This document shows, one piece after another, positions 27,093-33,854 of a stretch of 33,854 nucleotides of DNA. Under the pieces are notes generated by a model. That model ran no database searches. It saw only the letters and a list, made by a program, of their open reading frames with translations, and had not been told where the DNA came from. The position numbers and the translations under genes were made by a program. The number at the start of each line of letters is the position of its first letter. The first letter of the stretch is position 1. Source of the DNA: Methylococcales bacterium (GTDB taxonomy: Bacteria; Pseudomonadota; Gammaproteobacteria; Methylococcales; Methylomonadaceae); assembly GCA_023145835.1 (NCBI GenBank), contig JAGLDH010000113.1, forward strand, positions 1 to 33,854. Reading direction: 5' to 3'.

Positions 27093-28334
27093 TTATCTCG
27101 CAACACTTAAACCTTGCCAAATGTAATTTACAGATAGCATATATAAATTTGAATTTGCTGTTTCTTCCAAACCGTCTATTGGTCTTTTCTGGTATCGGTA
27201 ACGATAACTCCCAGATAAAGTCCAGTCGGGAGTGATTTTCCAACTTAAAGAAGGGTTAAACGTATAATTTCTACGTTTATCAGAACTATCGACTGATTCA
27301 CTCTCTTGGTAACTATTCAGCAAAGATGCAGAAAATCGTTCAGTAATTTTATATTCCAAGTCAAAACTTATTCTAAACTGGTCGTTTAAAGATCCTTGAG
27401 ATGATGGTTCTAGTGATTGCTTTACATTAAACTCTGCAAATAAAACTTCACCTTTATAATTAACGCCACTATCTATCAAATAGCCTGATGATGTTTTAGA
27501 ACCCCCATTAAACCTTTTTGTATTAGTTACCCTACCCCCAACTGTTCCAAATATTTCCCATTTTTCTGATAAAAAATAAGTCAATGAAATATTGGCACCA
27601 CCACTATCACTTTCTTTCTGGTTTGTTGGTTCCCTATTATAATCAGAGGATTTATAATTAGAATAAAATATACTTATTGAGCCAGTATATAGCTCTGAGA
27701 ATTGTCTAGACCATGATAAGTTTAGCCCTTTGTCTACATAATCTGACAAACTATCTGTCGTAGATGATTCAACATTATCTAATTCATCTGTTGAATAACT
27801 CGTATTAGTATAATGAGCTAAAAACGTCAACCTATCCAATTCTGATAATTGAAAAGAAACAGACGGTGAAACAAAAAAAGTCTCTCTATCAGAGTCTGTA
27901 GAAAAATCACCGGACTCTTGTTCTGCTGTATCTCTAGCAGGAGCCAAACTGTAGCTTGCAACTCCTGCCCACTCAATATTTTCTGTAGAATAACGACCAC
28001 TTATCCCATAATTCTGATTTTCTCTATTAAATTCTGTTTTATCAAAATAGCGTTGTATTCCGTAACTAGCATTTGCAGTTATTTCGGATACATCTGTCTG
28101 ATGAGAAACTTTTAATGTTGGTGTCAAAGCATAAATAGTTGATGCTTCTGGGTTTTCCCTCATTATCACATTGTCATCATAAGAGAATGATTGAAAAATA
28201 TTGCCCTTAACATGCCATTCTCCCGCCTGTAAAGGCGATATGCTTGTTAATATAAGCATAGCACTTCCTATCAACCCCGAAAAACTTTCTTTTTGATTCT
28301 TCAATTTATTTGTATTTTCAAAATGGATAAACAT
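27093..28334 (-). CDS. Outer-membrane beta-barrel protein, PEP-CTERM system type
   Basis: Predicted outer-membrane beta-barrel, probably the channel or partner for polymer export, of the type encoded in XrtA clusters (TIGR03016). A signal peptide ends at about residue 37 (SPLQA-GEW), preceded by an unusually long polar N-terminus of about 17 residues; the ATG at 28334 has no clear ribosome binding site, so the true start may be internal. The rest alternates polar and aromatic or hydrophobic residues in amphipathic strands (for example DWTLSGSYRYRYQKRP, ENIEWAGVASYSLAPA) and ends with a strand-like LYMLSVNYIWQGLSVAR. It lies 34 bp after the export gene and 7 bp before the chain-length gene. 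Confidence 0.85.
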   Translation of the reverse strand: MFIHFENTNKLKNQKESFSGLIGSAMLILTSISPLQAGEWHVKGNIFQSFSYDDNVIMRENPEASTIYALTPTLKVSHQTDVSEITANASYGIQRYFDKTEFNRENQNYGISGRYSTENIEWAGVASYSLAPARDTAEQESGDFSTDSDRETFFVSPSVSFQLSELDRLTFLAHYTNTSYSTDELDNVESSTTDSLSDYVDKGLNLSWSRQFSELYTGSISIFYSNYKSSDYNREPTNQKESDSGGANISLTYFLSEKWEIFGTVGGRVTNTKRFNGGSKTSSGYLIDSGVNYKGEVLFAEFNVKQSLEPSSQGSLNDQFRISFDLEYKITERFSASLLNSYQESESVDSSDKRRNYTFNPSLSWKITPDWTLSGSYRYRYQKRPIDGLEETANSNLYMLSVNYIWQGLSVAR

Positions 28335-28368
28335 ATGATAATGATTAAAAAAGAGTATGTAATATTAT

Positions 28369-28923
28369 TTATGGTACAACAATAACATCACCACTTTTTA
28401 ACATGTGGTTTTTATCTAATTTATCACCATCTTCCAACTCACCATACTCAAACTTTATAGCTTTTGAATCTTTTCCATTACGACGGAGAATAAGAATATT
28501 ATTGGATTTTGCAAATGCTGTTAAGCCCCCTGCTAAACTTAGAGCTTGCATTGCATCTAAGGGTCTACGCATTATAAATTGTCCTGGCAACTTCACTTGT
28601 CCAATGACGTATACTACATTTCCTTCAACTGACTTAACTGAGATATTGACAACAGGATCTGAGATATATTCTGATAATTTTTTAACTAGTTGTCCTTTCA
28701 CTTGCTTTAAAGTTAACCCTGAAGTTGCTAAATCACCAGCTAATGGAAAACTGATATGGCCATCAGGTAACACTCTAATTTCTCGTTTTAATTCTTCTTC
28801 TTTCCAAACAGATATATCTAAAACATCTCCTGGATTAATTTTATAACTACTGTCATTTGCATAAACTGAAATTTGAAAAAACAATAAAAAACAACTTAAA
28901 AAATATTTTAGATATTGTGACAT
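28369..28923 (-). CDS. Polysaccharide export protein, short Wza-like (XrtA type)
   Basis: Periplasmic or outer-membrane export component. A signal peptide (about residues 1-22, cleavage after YAN or nearby) precedes the polysaccharide export domain: YKINPGDVLDISVWKEEEL at 27-45, VLPDGHISFPLAGDLATSGL, and a soluble ligand-binding beta-grasp at about 107-155 (VYVIGQVKLPGQFIM, RPLDAMQALSLAGGLT). It ends with LKSGDVIVVP. There is no lipobox and no C-terminal helix, unlike Wza (about 380 aa). Its 184 aa fit the short XrtA-associated export proteins (TIGR03027 type). It begins a tight set with the beta-barrel and chain-length genes. Confidence 0.93.
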   Translation of the reverse strand: MSQYLKYFLSCFLLFFQISVYANDSSYKINPGDVLDISVWKEEELKREIRVLPDGHISFPLAGDLATSGLTLKQVKGQLVKKLSEYISDPVVNISVKSVEGNVVYVIGQVKLPGQFIMRRPLDAMQALSLAGGLTAFAKSNNILILRRNGKDSKAIKFEYGELEDGDKLDKNHMLKSGDVIVVP

Positions 28924-28986
28924 TTTATGTGTTCCATAGTAATTGTAATGTATTAGCTTAGCAAAATTAATAACTACCTTTCAAGC

Positions 28987-29013
28987 AAAAAAAAGGGAGC
29001 CCTAGAGCCCCCC
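28987..29013 (-). terminator. Terminator of the second PEP-CTERM gene
   Basis: On the minus strand a GC-rich hairpin (GGGGGCTC with GGGCTCCC, arms within 28995-29013) is followed at once by eight T. It lies 27 bp after the stop codon and separates the PEP-CTERM gene from the export gene. Confidence 0.85.
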
Positions 29014-29039
29014 TCTCTTATTTAATTAATCGAAATTAA

Positions 29040-29591
29040 TTAAGCTGCTACAGATGAAGATTTACGACGTGAAACTCCAACTAACCCCATTAGAGCAGAA
29101 CCAAATAACCATACTGCCGCAGGAACAGGTACATTACTAACACTATTAACATCATTAATAGTCAATTGATAAGTACCAATCAATCCTAGTGGATTGTTTG
29201 AATTTCCAAAAATATGCAATTGAAAACCTGATAAGTTTTCAATATTAGCTGTGACTGTTTCAGAAAAACCATCTCCACTAATTTCATCATATCCTATCCA
29301 AGGAGATGAATCATTTAATCTGTATTCAACAGTAAACAATTCAAATTCTGGAATACTAGATGCAATGCTAAAAGTTTCAGATGAAGAATCTAATGACACA
29401 GTCCAGAAATCTTCAAAAACGCCATTAATCCCGCTGTGGCTAGTTGAAACAGAATCTGGTGCAGAAACACTTAGATTACTTATAGTACCAGTACCAGAGG
29501 TTGAGTTGTTTTCAATTGATACTATCGCTGCATTCGAAACCATCGGGAATAAAAACAATGTTAGCATCAATGCCAAAATATTTTTTTTCAT
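29040..29591 (-). CDS. PEP-CTERM sorting domain protein under a c-di-GMP riboswitch
   Basis: Secreted exosortase substrate. The signal peptide covers residues 1-21 (cleavage after SNA). The C-terminal 31 residues form the sorting signal: VPVPAA at about 154-159, VWLFGSALMGLVGV, then SRRK and a short tail SSSVAA. The mature domain (about 130 aa) is Ser/Asn/Gly-rich and beta-strand-like, with SETFSIASSIPEFELFTVEYRL, without recognised enzymatic motifs. A ribosome binding site (TTTGGAG) lies about 10 bp before the ATG. The leader folds as a class I cyclic-di-GMP riboswitch. It lies between the WcaJ-type and export genes and has its own terminator. Confidence 0.9.
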   Translation of the reverse strand: MKKNILALMLTLFLFPMVSNAAIVSIENNSTSGTGTISNLSVSAPDSVSTSHSGINGVFEDFWTVSLDSSSETFSIASSIPEFELFTVEYRLNDSSPWIGYDEISGDGFSETVTANIENLSGFQLHIFGNSNNPLGLIGTYQLTINDVNSVSNVPVPAAVWLFGSALMGLVGVSRRKSSSVAA

Positions 29592-29639
29592 AATAATAAA
29601 ACTCCAAAGTTTAACAAACTATTTTATTTAAATAATATA

Positions 29640-29730
29640 ATTTGCAACCCAGCCACCTTTTTAACCAAAAACAAAAAGGTCTGTAGCTTTCCGTCCTTAT
29701 CTCACGACAAGTTTGGCATTTCATCATCCT
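29640..29730 (-). ncRNA. Class I cyclic-di-GMP riboswitch (GEMM-I)
   Basis: On the minus strand, in order: GCCAAAC; a 6-bp stem CTTGTC/GATAAG (29711-29706 and 29701-29696) closed by the GNRA tetraloop GTGA; GGACGGAAAGC, matching the tetraloop-receptor segment GGACGCAAAGC; an 8-bp stem ACCTTTTT/AAAAAGGT (29680-29673 and 29662-29655); and GGCTGGGTTGC at the 3' side. This order and these motifs are those of the GEMM-I aptamer, where the two stems pack through the tetraloop. The outer stem P1 is poorly defined by eye. Downstream a small hairpin (AGTTT/AAACT) abuts the ribosome binding site, with no T-run, so translational control is the likelier output. I cannot tell on from off. Confidence 0.82.
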
Positions 29731-29735
29731 TAATC

Positions 29736-29755
29736 CATAAATATGAATATTTATG
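29736..29755. promoter_or_regulatory. 20-bp palindrome upstream of the riboswitch
   Basis: Arms CATAAATAT and ATATTTATG are perfect 9-bp complements with a 2-bp spacer. It lies within about 10 bp of the 5' edge of the aptamer, where the promoter should be, and could be an operator. Confidence 0.4.
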
Positions 29756-30017
29756 ATTTACAATCCATTCCTACAATTTCCTGAAAGTAGATAAAAAAAT
29801 TTCTTTATCCTAACTAAAATCTTAATACTATTTTCACTGAATTTCAATACTTTGTAAATTGTACTTAAGTACAATTCTACATATATATTACCACCAAATT
29901 CTAAGAATCTGTTGAAAGTTACATTAAAACATAATTTAGCTTAATTGAAGCTTAATGCACAAAAGTATAGATTGCCATTAACTAATTACTACAAATAGTC
30001 TCTAGACCATGCTCTAC

Positions 30018-31424
30018 CTAATAAACATCCTCACTTAAAAAAACATTAAAAACGGTTAAGAATACAATTTTTATATCCATATACAAAGACCAATGCCTTA
30101 TGTACTCTAAGTCATATTTTATCCGTCCTTCCATTTTATCTAACGTGTCAGTTTCTCCTCTATATCCTCTCACTTGAGCTAATCCTGTTATACCTGGCTT
30201 TACTTTATGCCTCAGCATATAGCCTTTTATCTGTTTTCGGTATAATTCATTATGAGCAACAGCATGCGGCCTTGGCCCGACGACAGACATCCGCCCCTGC
30301 AAAACATTGATAAACTGAGGAAGCTCATCTAACGATGTTTTTCTTAAGAATTTACCTAGTTTTGTTACCCGAGGATCATTTTTCTTTGCTTGAGTTACCG
30401 TTCCTCCATCTTCTGTAACAGACATAGAGCGAAATTTCCAAACGCTTATTTCATTGCCGTCCAAACCAAAACGCCTTTGCTTAAACAATATTGGCCCCGA
30501 AGATGTAAGTTTAACTAACAAAGCAATAACAAACATTGGTAAGGCAATGATTAATAAAGCTATTAAACTAAACAAAATATCGAATATCCTTTTAAGCACA
30601 CCATCTACTCCATAAAACGGTGAATCATAAATACTTATAACAGCGATATTACCAACACTACTCCATTGAGCTCTCAACAAATCAAAACCAAAAAAATCAG
30701 GAACATAATAAACTGATACAGTTGTATCAGACAATTCACTTATAATTTCTTTTATTCGATCTTCTGCTTTCAATGGTAAGGTAATATAAACGATATCAAC
30801 CTTACCCTGCTTAGCACTATCGACTAGCTCTCTAACATCACTATATTCCTTCTTAGTTGAATGTTCTCCTCTACCAAATAGCCTATCATCATAAATACCA
30901 GAAAAAGCCATTCCCATCCAGTCTTCCTCTTCAAATAATCGCTGTAATTCAAAACCAAGATTATTAGCACCAATAACGGCTGCTTTCCGACTATTCCGAC
31001 CGTTTCGCCTGATCATACATAAAAAACTATCTACCATAAAATGCCAAGAAAGCAATTCAATTGGTACAAAACAAGCCCATAAGAAAAAGACTTGCTCATA
31101 AACTGGGTCTATTAACAAATAAAATTGATTAATAGAAATTAGTGCAATCAATACAATAAACCAGTTTAATAATATATTTTTTAAACTCTTTATAAATAGC
31201 ACCCCCCTTCTTTCTCTATATAATCCATTAAGTTCAGCAACAAAGAAAAACATCACAATAGAAACAAGTAGCCACCAGCTATGCTTTGAATCCCAATCCA
31301 GATGGTTAATATCAATGACAGCCCACAAGGTGATACCTATAACTGCAACATCTAACAACCTAGCAAATGCTTGTATTTTTGACTCATGTGGCCGTATAAG
31401 ACCAAAATTTGAATCATTATTCAA
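30018..31424 (-). CDS. Undecaprenyl-phosphate sugar phosphotransferase (WcaJ-type)
   Basis: Starts repeat-unit synthesis by moving a sugar-1-phosphate (often glucose) onto undecaprenyl phosphate. Four N-terminal helices (about residues 20-130) are followed by a nucleotide-binding-like region (KAAVIGANNLGFELQRLFEE at about 147-166), a further helix near 285-307, and the bacterial sugar transferase domain to the end. Motifs: KRIFDILFSLIALL, GPILFKQRRFGLDG, VWKFRSM, LRKTSLDELPQF, and MSVVGPRPH. Length (468 aa) is normal. The start is TTG at 31422-31424, with GGGGTG eight bases upstream and no in-frame ATG near. It heads the minus-strand arm; two TAGACCAT repeats precede it. Confidence 0.95.
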   Translation of the reverse strand: MNNDSNFGLIRPHESKIQAFARLLDVAVIGITLWAVIDINHLDWDSKHSWWLLVSIVMFFFVAELNGLYRERRGVLFIKSLKNILLNWFIVLIALISINQFYLLIDPVYEQVFFLWACFVPIELLSWHFMVDSFLCMIRRNGRNSRKAAVIGANNLGFELQRLFEEEDWMGMAFSGIYDDRLFGRGEHSTKKEYSDVRELVDSAKQGKVDIVYITLPLKAEDRIKEIISELSDTTVSVYYVPDFFGFDLLRAQWSSVGNIAVISIYDSPFYGVDGVLKRIFDILFSLIALLIIALPMFVIALLVKLTSSGPILFKQRRFGLDGNEISVWKFRSMSVTEDGGTVTQAKKNDPRVTKLGKFLRKTSLDELPQFINVLQGRMSVVGPRPHAVAHNELYRKQIKGYMLRHKVKPGITGLAQVRGYRGETDTLDKMEGRIKYDLEYIRHWSLYMDIKIVFLTVFNVFLSEDVY

Positions 31425-31460
31425 TTTTAATACACCCCAAAAAATTTATTACTTCCATGT

Positions 31461-31510
31461 TAGACCATGAAATAGATTTGTTATTTTTAGACGGATACTC
31501 TATAGACCAT
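31461..31510. repeat. Direct repeat TAGACCAT upstream of WcaJ-type gene
   Basis: TAGACCAT occurs at 31461-31468 and 31503-31510, 42 bp apart (about four helical turns), 37 and 79 bp before the TTG start of the phosphotransferase gene. A third copy lies just past its 3' end at 30003-30010. Spacing suggests possible regulator sites, but the 8-mer could recur by chance. Confidence 0.3.
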
Positions 31511-31578
31511 TAATTGTTAATTCTCTCTTTTTACCTATCTATCTCAGCACCTTGCACGCATCCTTTTCGACTTCCCCT

Positions 31579-33231
31579 CTAATGTTCACTTGCTCCATGT
31601 GATCCAATACCTGTTTGAGATCGAATATATTGATGTTCAAATTGCCTTCTCTCATTCTCTGCTCTTTCACTACGATCTGTAATAGAAAAAAACCAAATAC
31701 AAAAAAATGCAATTGAAACAGAAAATAAAGCAGGGTATTTATAAGGAAACAACGCAGACTCATTACCTAATATATCTACCCACACAATTGGCCCCGTAAT
31801 AACTAAAATAATTGCAGTAAATAACCCAGTAAAACCACCGATAAACGCACCACGTGTCGTTAGGTTTTTCCAATACATTGAAAGAAATAACACTGGAAAA
31901 TTAGCACTAGCTGCAATAGCAAAAGCTAATCCCACCATAAATGCAATATTTTGTTTTTCAAATATAATCCCTAACAAAATTGCTACAATTCCTAAAATAA
32001 TAGTTGCTATTTTTGACACTCGAATTTCATCACTTCCATTTGCTTGTCCTTTCATAATCACACTAGCATACAAATCATGCGAAATTGATGAAGCTCCTGC
32101 TAAAGTTAATCCAGATACTACTGCAAGGATAGTTGCGAAAGCTACTGCAGAGATAAAGCCAAGGAATAGATCTCCTCCTATGGCTTTGGACAAATGGATT
32201 GCAGCCATATTATTCCCCCCAATCAAGTCTCCATCTAGATTAAGAAATTCGGGGTTGGTCGAAACCAAAACAATTGCACCAAAACCAATCACAAAAGTAA
32301 GAATATAAAAATAACCAATAAAACCAGTGGCATAAAAAACTGATTTGCGTGCTTCTTTAGCATCTTTTACAGTAAAAAACCGCATAAGGATATGCGGCAA
32401 ACCTGCCGTCCCAAAAATTAAGGCAACACCTAATGATATAGCAGAAATTGGATCTGATACGAGCCCTCCTGGTGACATAATTTTTATTCCGTCAGGATGA
32501 GCATTGACCGCTTGACGAAACAGCTCGTTTAAATCAAAACTAACGTGCTTCAAAACCATAAAGGCCATAAAACTAGCGCCTGATAGAAGTAATACGGCTT
32601 TAATAATTTGCACCCAAGTAGTGGCTAACATCCCCCCAAAAGTGACATATAAAATCATTAATACCCCAACCAATACAACGGCAAGTTCATAGGGCAAGCC
32701 AAACAATAGCTGAATCAATTTACCAGCACCAACCATTTGTGCGATTAAATAAAGAGCAACAACAGCAAGTGATCCAGCAGCAGCTAACGTACGAATAGGT
32801 AATTGCCCTAAACGATAGGACGCCACATCAGCAAAGGTATATTTCCCTAAGTTACGAAGCCTCTCGGCAATTAAAAAAAGAATTAATGGCCAGCCAATTA
32901 GAAACCCGATTGAATAAATTAGCCCATCATACCCGGACAAGTAAACCAATCCAGAAATACCCAAAAACGAGGCTGCTGACATGTAATCTCCAGCAATTGC
33001 GAGACCATTTTGAAACCCTGTAATACCACCTCCAGCGGCATAATAATCAGACGTTGTTCGGTTTTTCTTAGCTGCCCAAAAAGTAATTCCTAATGTTGCT
33101 GAAACGAAGAGCAAAAACATGATAATGGCAGGAATATTTATCGGCTGTTTTTCAACATCACCCTCAATTGCACCTGCACACCAACCATACTGTGAAAATA
33201 GAATTCCTATAATTATAAAGGTACCTTTCAT
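31579..33231 (-). CDS. actP: Cation/acetate symporter ActP
   Basis: Sodium-solute-symporter family permease that takes up acetate (and related short acids) with a cation. N-terminal signal-like segment ([20 protein letters not shown]), then about thirteen helices. Family motifs: [20 protein letters not shown] at 54-73, [18 protein letters not shown] at about 74-91, and [18 protein letters not shown] at about 274-291. Length 550 aa is typical of ActP. It overlaps the upstream DUF485 gene by 4 bp (ATGA), the standard yjcH-actP arrangement. An acetate supply could feed acetylation of the polymer, but this is speculation; the pair is probably separate from the polysaccharide locus. Confidence 0.95.
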   Translation of the reverse strand: MKGTFIIIGILFSQYGWCAGAIEGDVEKQPINIPAIIMFLLFVSATLGITFWAAKKNRTTSDYYAAGGGITGFQNGLAIAGDYMSAASFLGISGLVYLSGYDGLIYSIGFLIGWPLILFLIAERLRNLGKYTFADVASYRLGQLPIRTLAAAGSLAVVALYLIAQMVGAGKLIQLLFGLPYELAVVLVGVLMILYVTFGGMLATTWVQIIKAVLLLSGASFMAFMVLKHVSFDLNELFRQAVNAHPDGIKIMSPGGLVSDPISAISLGVALIFGTAGLPHILMRFFTVKDAKEARKSVFYATGFIGYFYILTFVIGFGAIVLVSTNPEFLNLDGDLIGGNNMAAIHLSKAIGGDLFLGFISAVAFATILAVVSGLTLAGASSISHDLYASVIMKGQANGSDEIRVSKIATIILGIVAILLGIIFEKQNIAFMVGLAFAIAASANFPVLFLSMYWKNLTTRGAFIGGFTGLFTAIILVITGPIVWVDILGNESALFPYKYPALFSVSIAFFCIWFFSITDRSERAENERRQFEHQYIRSQTGIGSHGASEH

Positions 33232-33539
33232 TTCTGCGCGTCCTCAATAATTTCTTGATTAATACGATCATATTCTTTATTAGCTTTTCTGACGTAGATA
33301 CCTGTCAAAACGAATGACATCACAATTATAAAAACACCAACAGGAATACCCATAGTGATAAAGCTTCCTGAATTTATTGGTTTTCCAAGGATATCTGGAG
33401 CAAAAGCGATCAATAAAATAAATGAAAAATACACTACGAAAATAATTAACGACAACACCCAAGCCAACTTTGATCGTCGAGCAACTAATTGATGAAATTT
33501 TTGATTATTTTTTACTTTCTCGTAAAGATCCGTACTCAT
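33228..33539 (-). CDS. DUF485 membrane protein (YjcH-like)
   Basis: Small inner-membrane protein always found next to ActP. Two helices (about residues 27-49 and 60-84) lie after the family segment [20 protein letters not shown]. Its C-terminus ([16 protein letters not shown]) is charged and cytoplasmic. 103 aa is the normal length. It has a strong ribosome binding site (AAGGAGGG) just before the ATG and overlaps actP by four bases. Its role in acetate transport is unclear in the literature I know. Confidence 0.93.
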   Translation of the reverse strand: MSTDLYEKVKNNQKFHQLVARRSKLAWVLSLIIFVVYFSFILLIAFAPDILGKPINSGSFITMGIPVGVFIIVMSFVLTGIYVRKANKEYDRINQEIIEDAQK

Positions 33540-33854
33540 TATTCCCTCCTTAAATTAGCTATTGCAACATTATAATTTACTCGCTATAGAAAACAATAGG
33601 CATTTATTAAAACAAGCTTTAATCCTGAAACATATTTAACACAAAATATCACAAAACACCAATAACCTACTAATAAATAAAATATTTTCTAACACAACCA
33701 GGATAAATATAAGATAAACAAACTATTATCAATCCTGACTAGCAAGGATCTTCCGCCAAAATATATTCCATTAATAAATTAAGACCTAATAGTTGCGGCT
33801 CATAAACTACAAAAGGCTTTCAAGGCGATGAATCCCCTCGAAATTCCATTTTCC
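33540..33854. other. Region upstream of the acetate operon
   Basis: It contains the promoter listed below. Near the edge a short frame (minus strand, ending GKWNFEGIHRLESLL then a stop) may be the end of a truncated gene; a plus-strand ATG at 33822 is equally possible. No other gene is visible. Confidence 0.35.
33569..33596 (-). promoter_or_regulatory. Promoter of the yjcH-actP operon
   Basis: On the minus strand a -35 TTGTTT (33596-33591) and a perfect -10 TATAAT (33574-33569) are separated by 16 bp, about 30 bp before the DUF485 start codon. A strong ribosome binding site follows. Confidence 0.55.

Larger units (their letters stand above)
29592..30017. other. Leader and intergenic region of the second PEP-CTERM gene
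   Basis: About 425 bp between the WcaJ-type gene and the PEP-CTERM gene, both on the minus strand. It contains the riboswitch and palindrome listed separately. The remainder (about 29760-30017) is AT-rich with no visible gene. Confidence 0.5.

Noticed and set aside
29641-29660. Sigma-54-like promoter (GG-N10-GC) on the minus strand before the second PEP-CTERM gene
   Set aside because: The same bases form the conserved 3' part of the c-di-GMP aptamer, and the -24 box is a poor match.
33786-33854. Partial tRNA or structural RNA at the right edge
   Set aside because: No cloverleaf or other known RNA could be built from the visible bases.

Overview
The window is AT-rich bacterial DNA with densely packed genes on both strands. 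It carries a canonical exosortase A (XrtA)/PEP-CTERM exopolysaccharide locus, a single-stranded DNA-binding protein, a heme-type chemoreceptor and an acetate symporter pair. The VPxPAA-VWL-x-GS C-terminal sorting signals and the overall gene set point to a gammaproteobacterium living in biofilms, sediment or water. I cannot name a genus from the sequence alone.

Layout. 1-3.3 kb: a chemoreceptor with a periplasmic CxxCH heme site, ssb, and a convergent unknown lipoprotein. 3.8-8.5 kb: a PEP-CTERM protein with its own terminator, then a tightly coupled pair (B12-type radical SAM enzyme plus a double hot-dog acyl-dehydratase-like protein), facing a LuxR-type response regulator whose frame is broken by one base in an A-run. 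8.6-12.3 kb, minus strand: a large TPR lipoprotein of the PEP-CTERM type and a membrane-anchored endonuclease/exonuclease/phosphatase-fold protein. 12.6-23.2 kb, plus strand: the sugar-assembly arm (beta-helix lipoprotein, Wzx flippase, Wzy-like polymerase, hexapeptide acetyltransferase, glycosyltransferase, acyltransferase 3, a GT2-Alg14 fusion with its Alg13-like partner, and an XrtA-EpsI fusion). 31.4-23.2 kb, minus strand: the initiation/export arm (WcaJ-type phosphoglycosyltransferase, a second PEP-CTERM protein, short Wza-like export protein, outer-membrane beta-barrel, XrtA-type chain-length protein, tyrosine autokinase, XrtA-associated ATPase). The two arms converge at about 23.2 kb. 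31.6-33.5 kb: a DUF485 protein and the acetate symporter ActP.

How it fits together. The minus-strand arm loads the first sugar on the lipid carrier and exports the chain. The plus-strand arm extends, decorates, flips and polymerises the repeat unit. XrtA processes PEP-CTERM proteins, two of which are encoded here. The second PEP-CTERM gene has a leader that folds as a class I cyclic-di-GMP riboswitch, giving a direct link from the biofilm second messenger to an XrtA substrate.

Most notable points: the c-di-GMP riboswitch, the single-base break in the response regulator, the GT2-Alg14 fusion, the radical SAM/double hot-dog pair, and a 94-nt nested inverted-repeat element in a 735-bp gap between the beta-helix and flippase genes.
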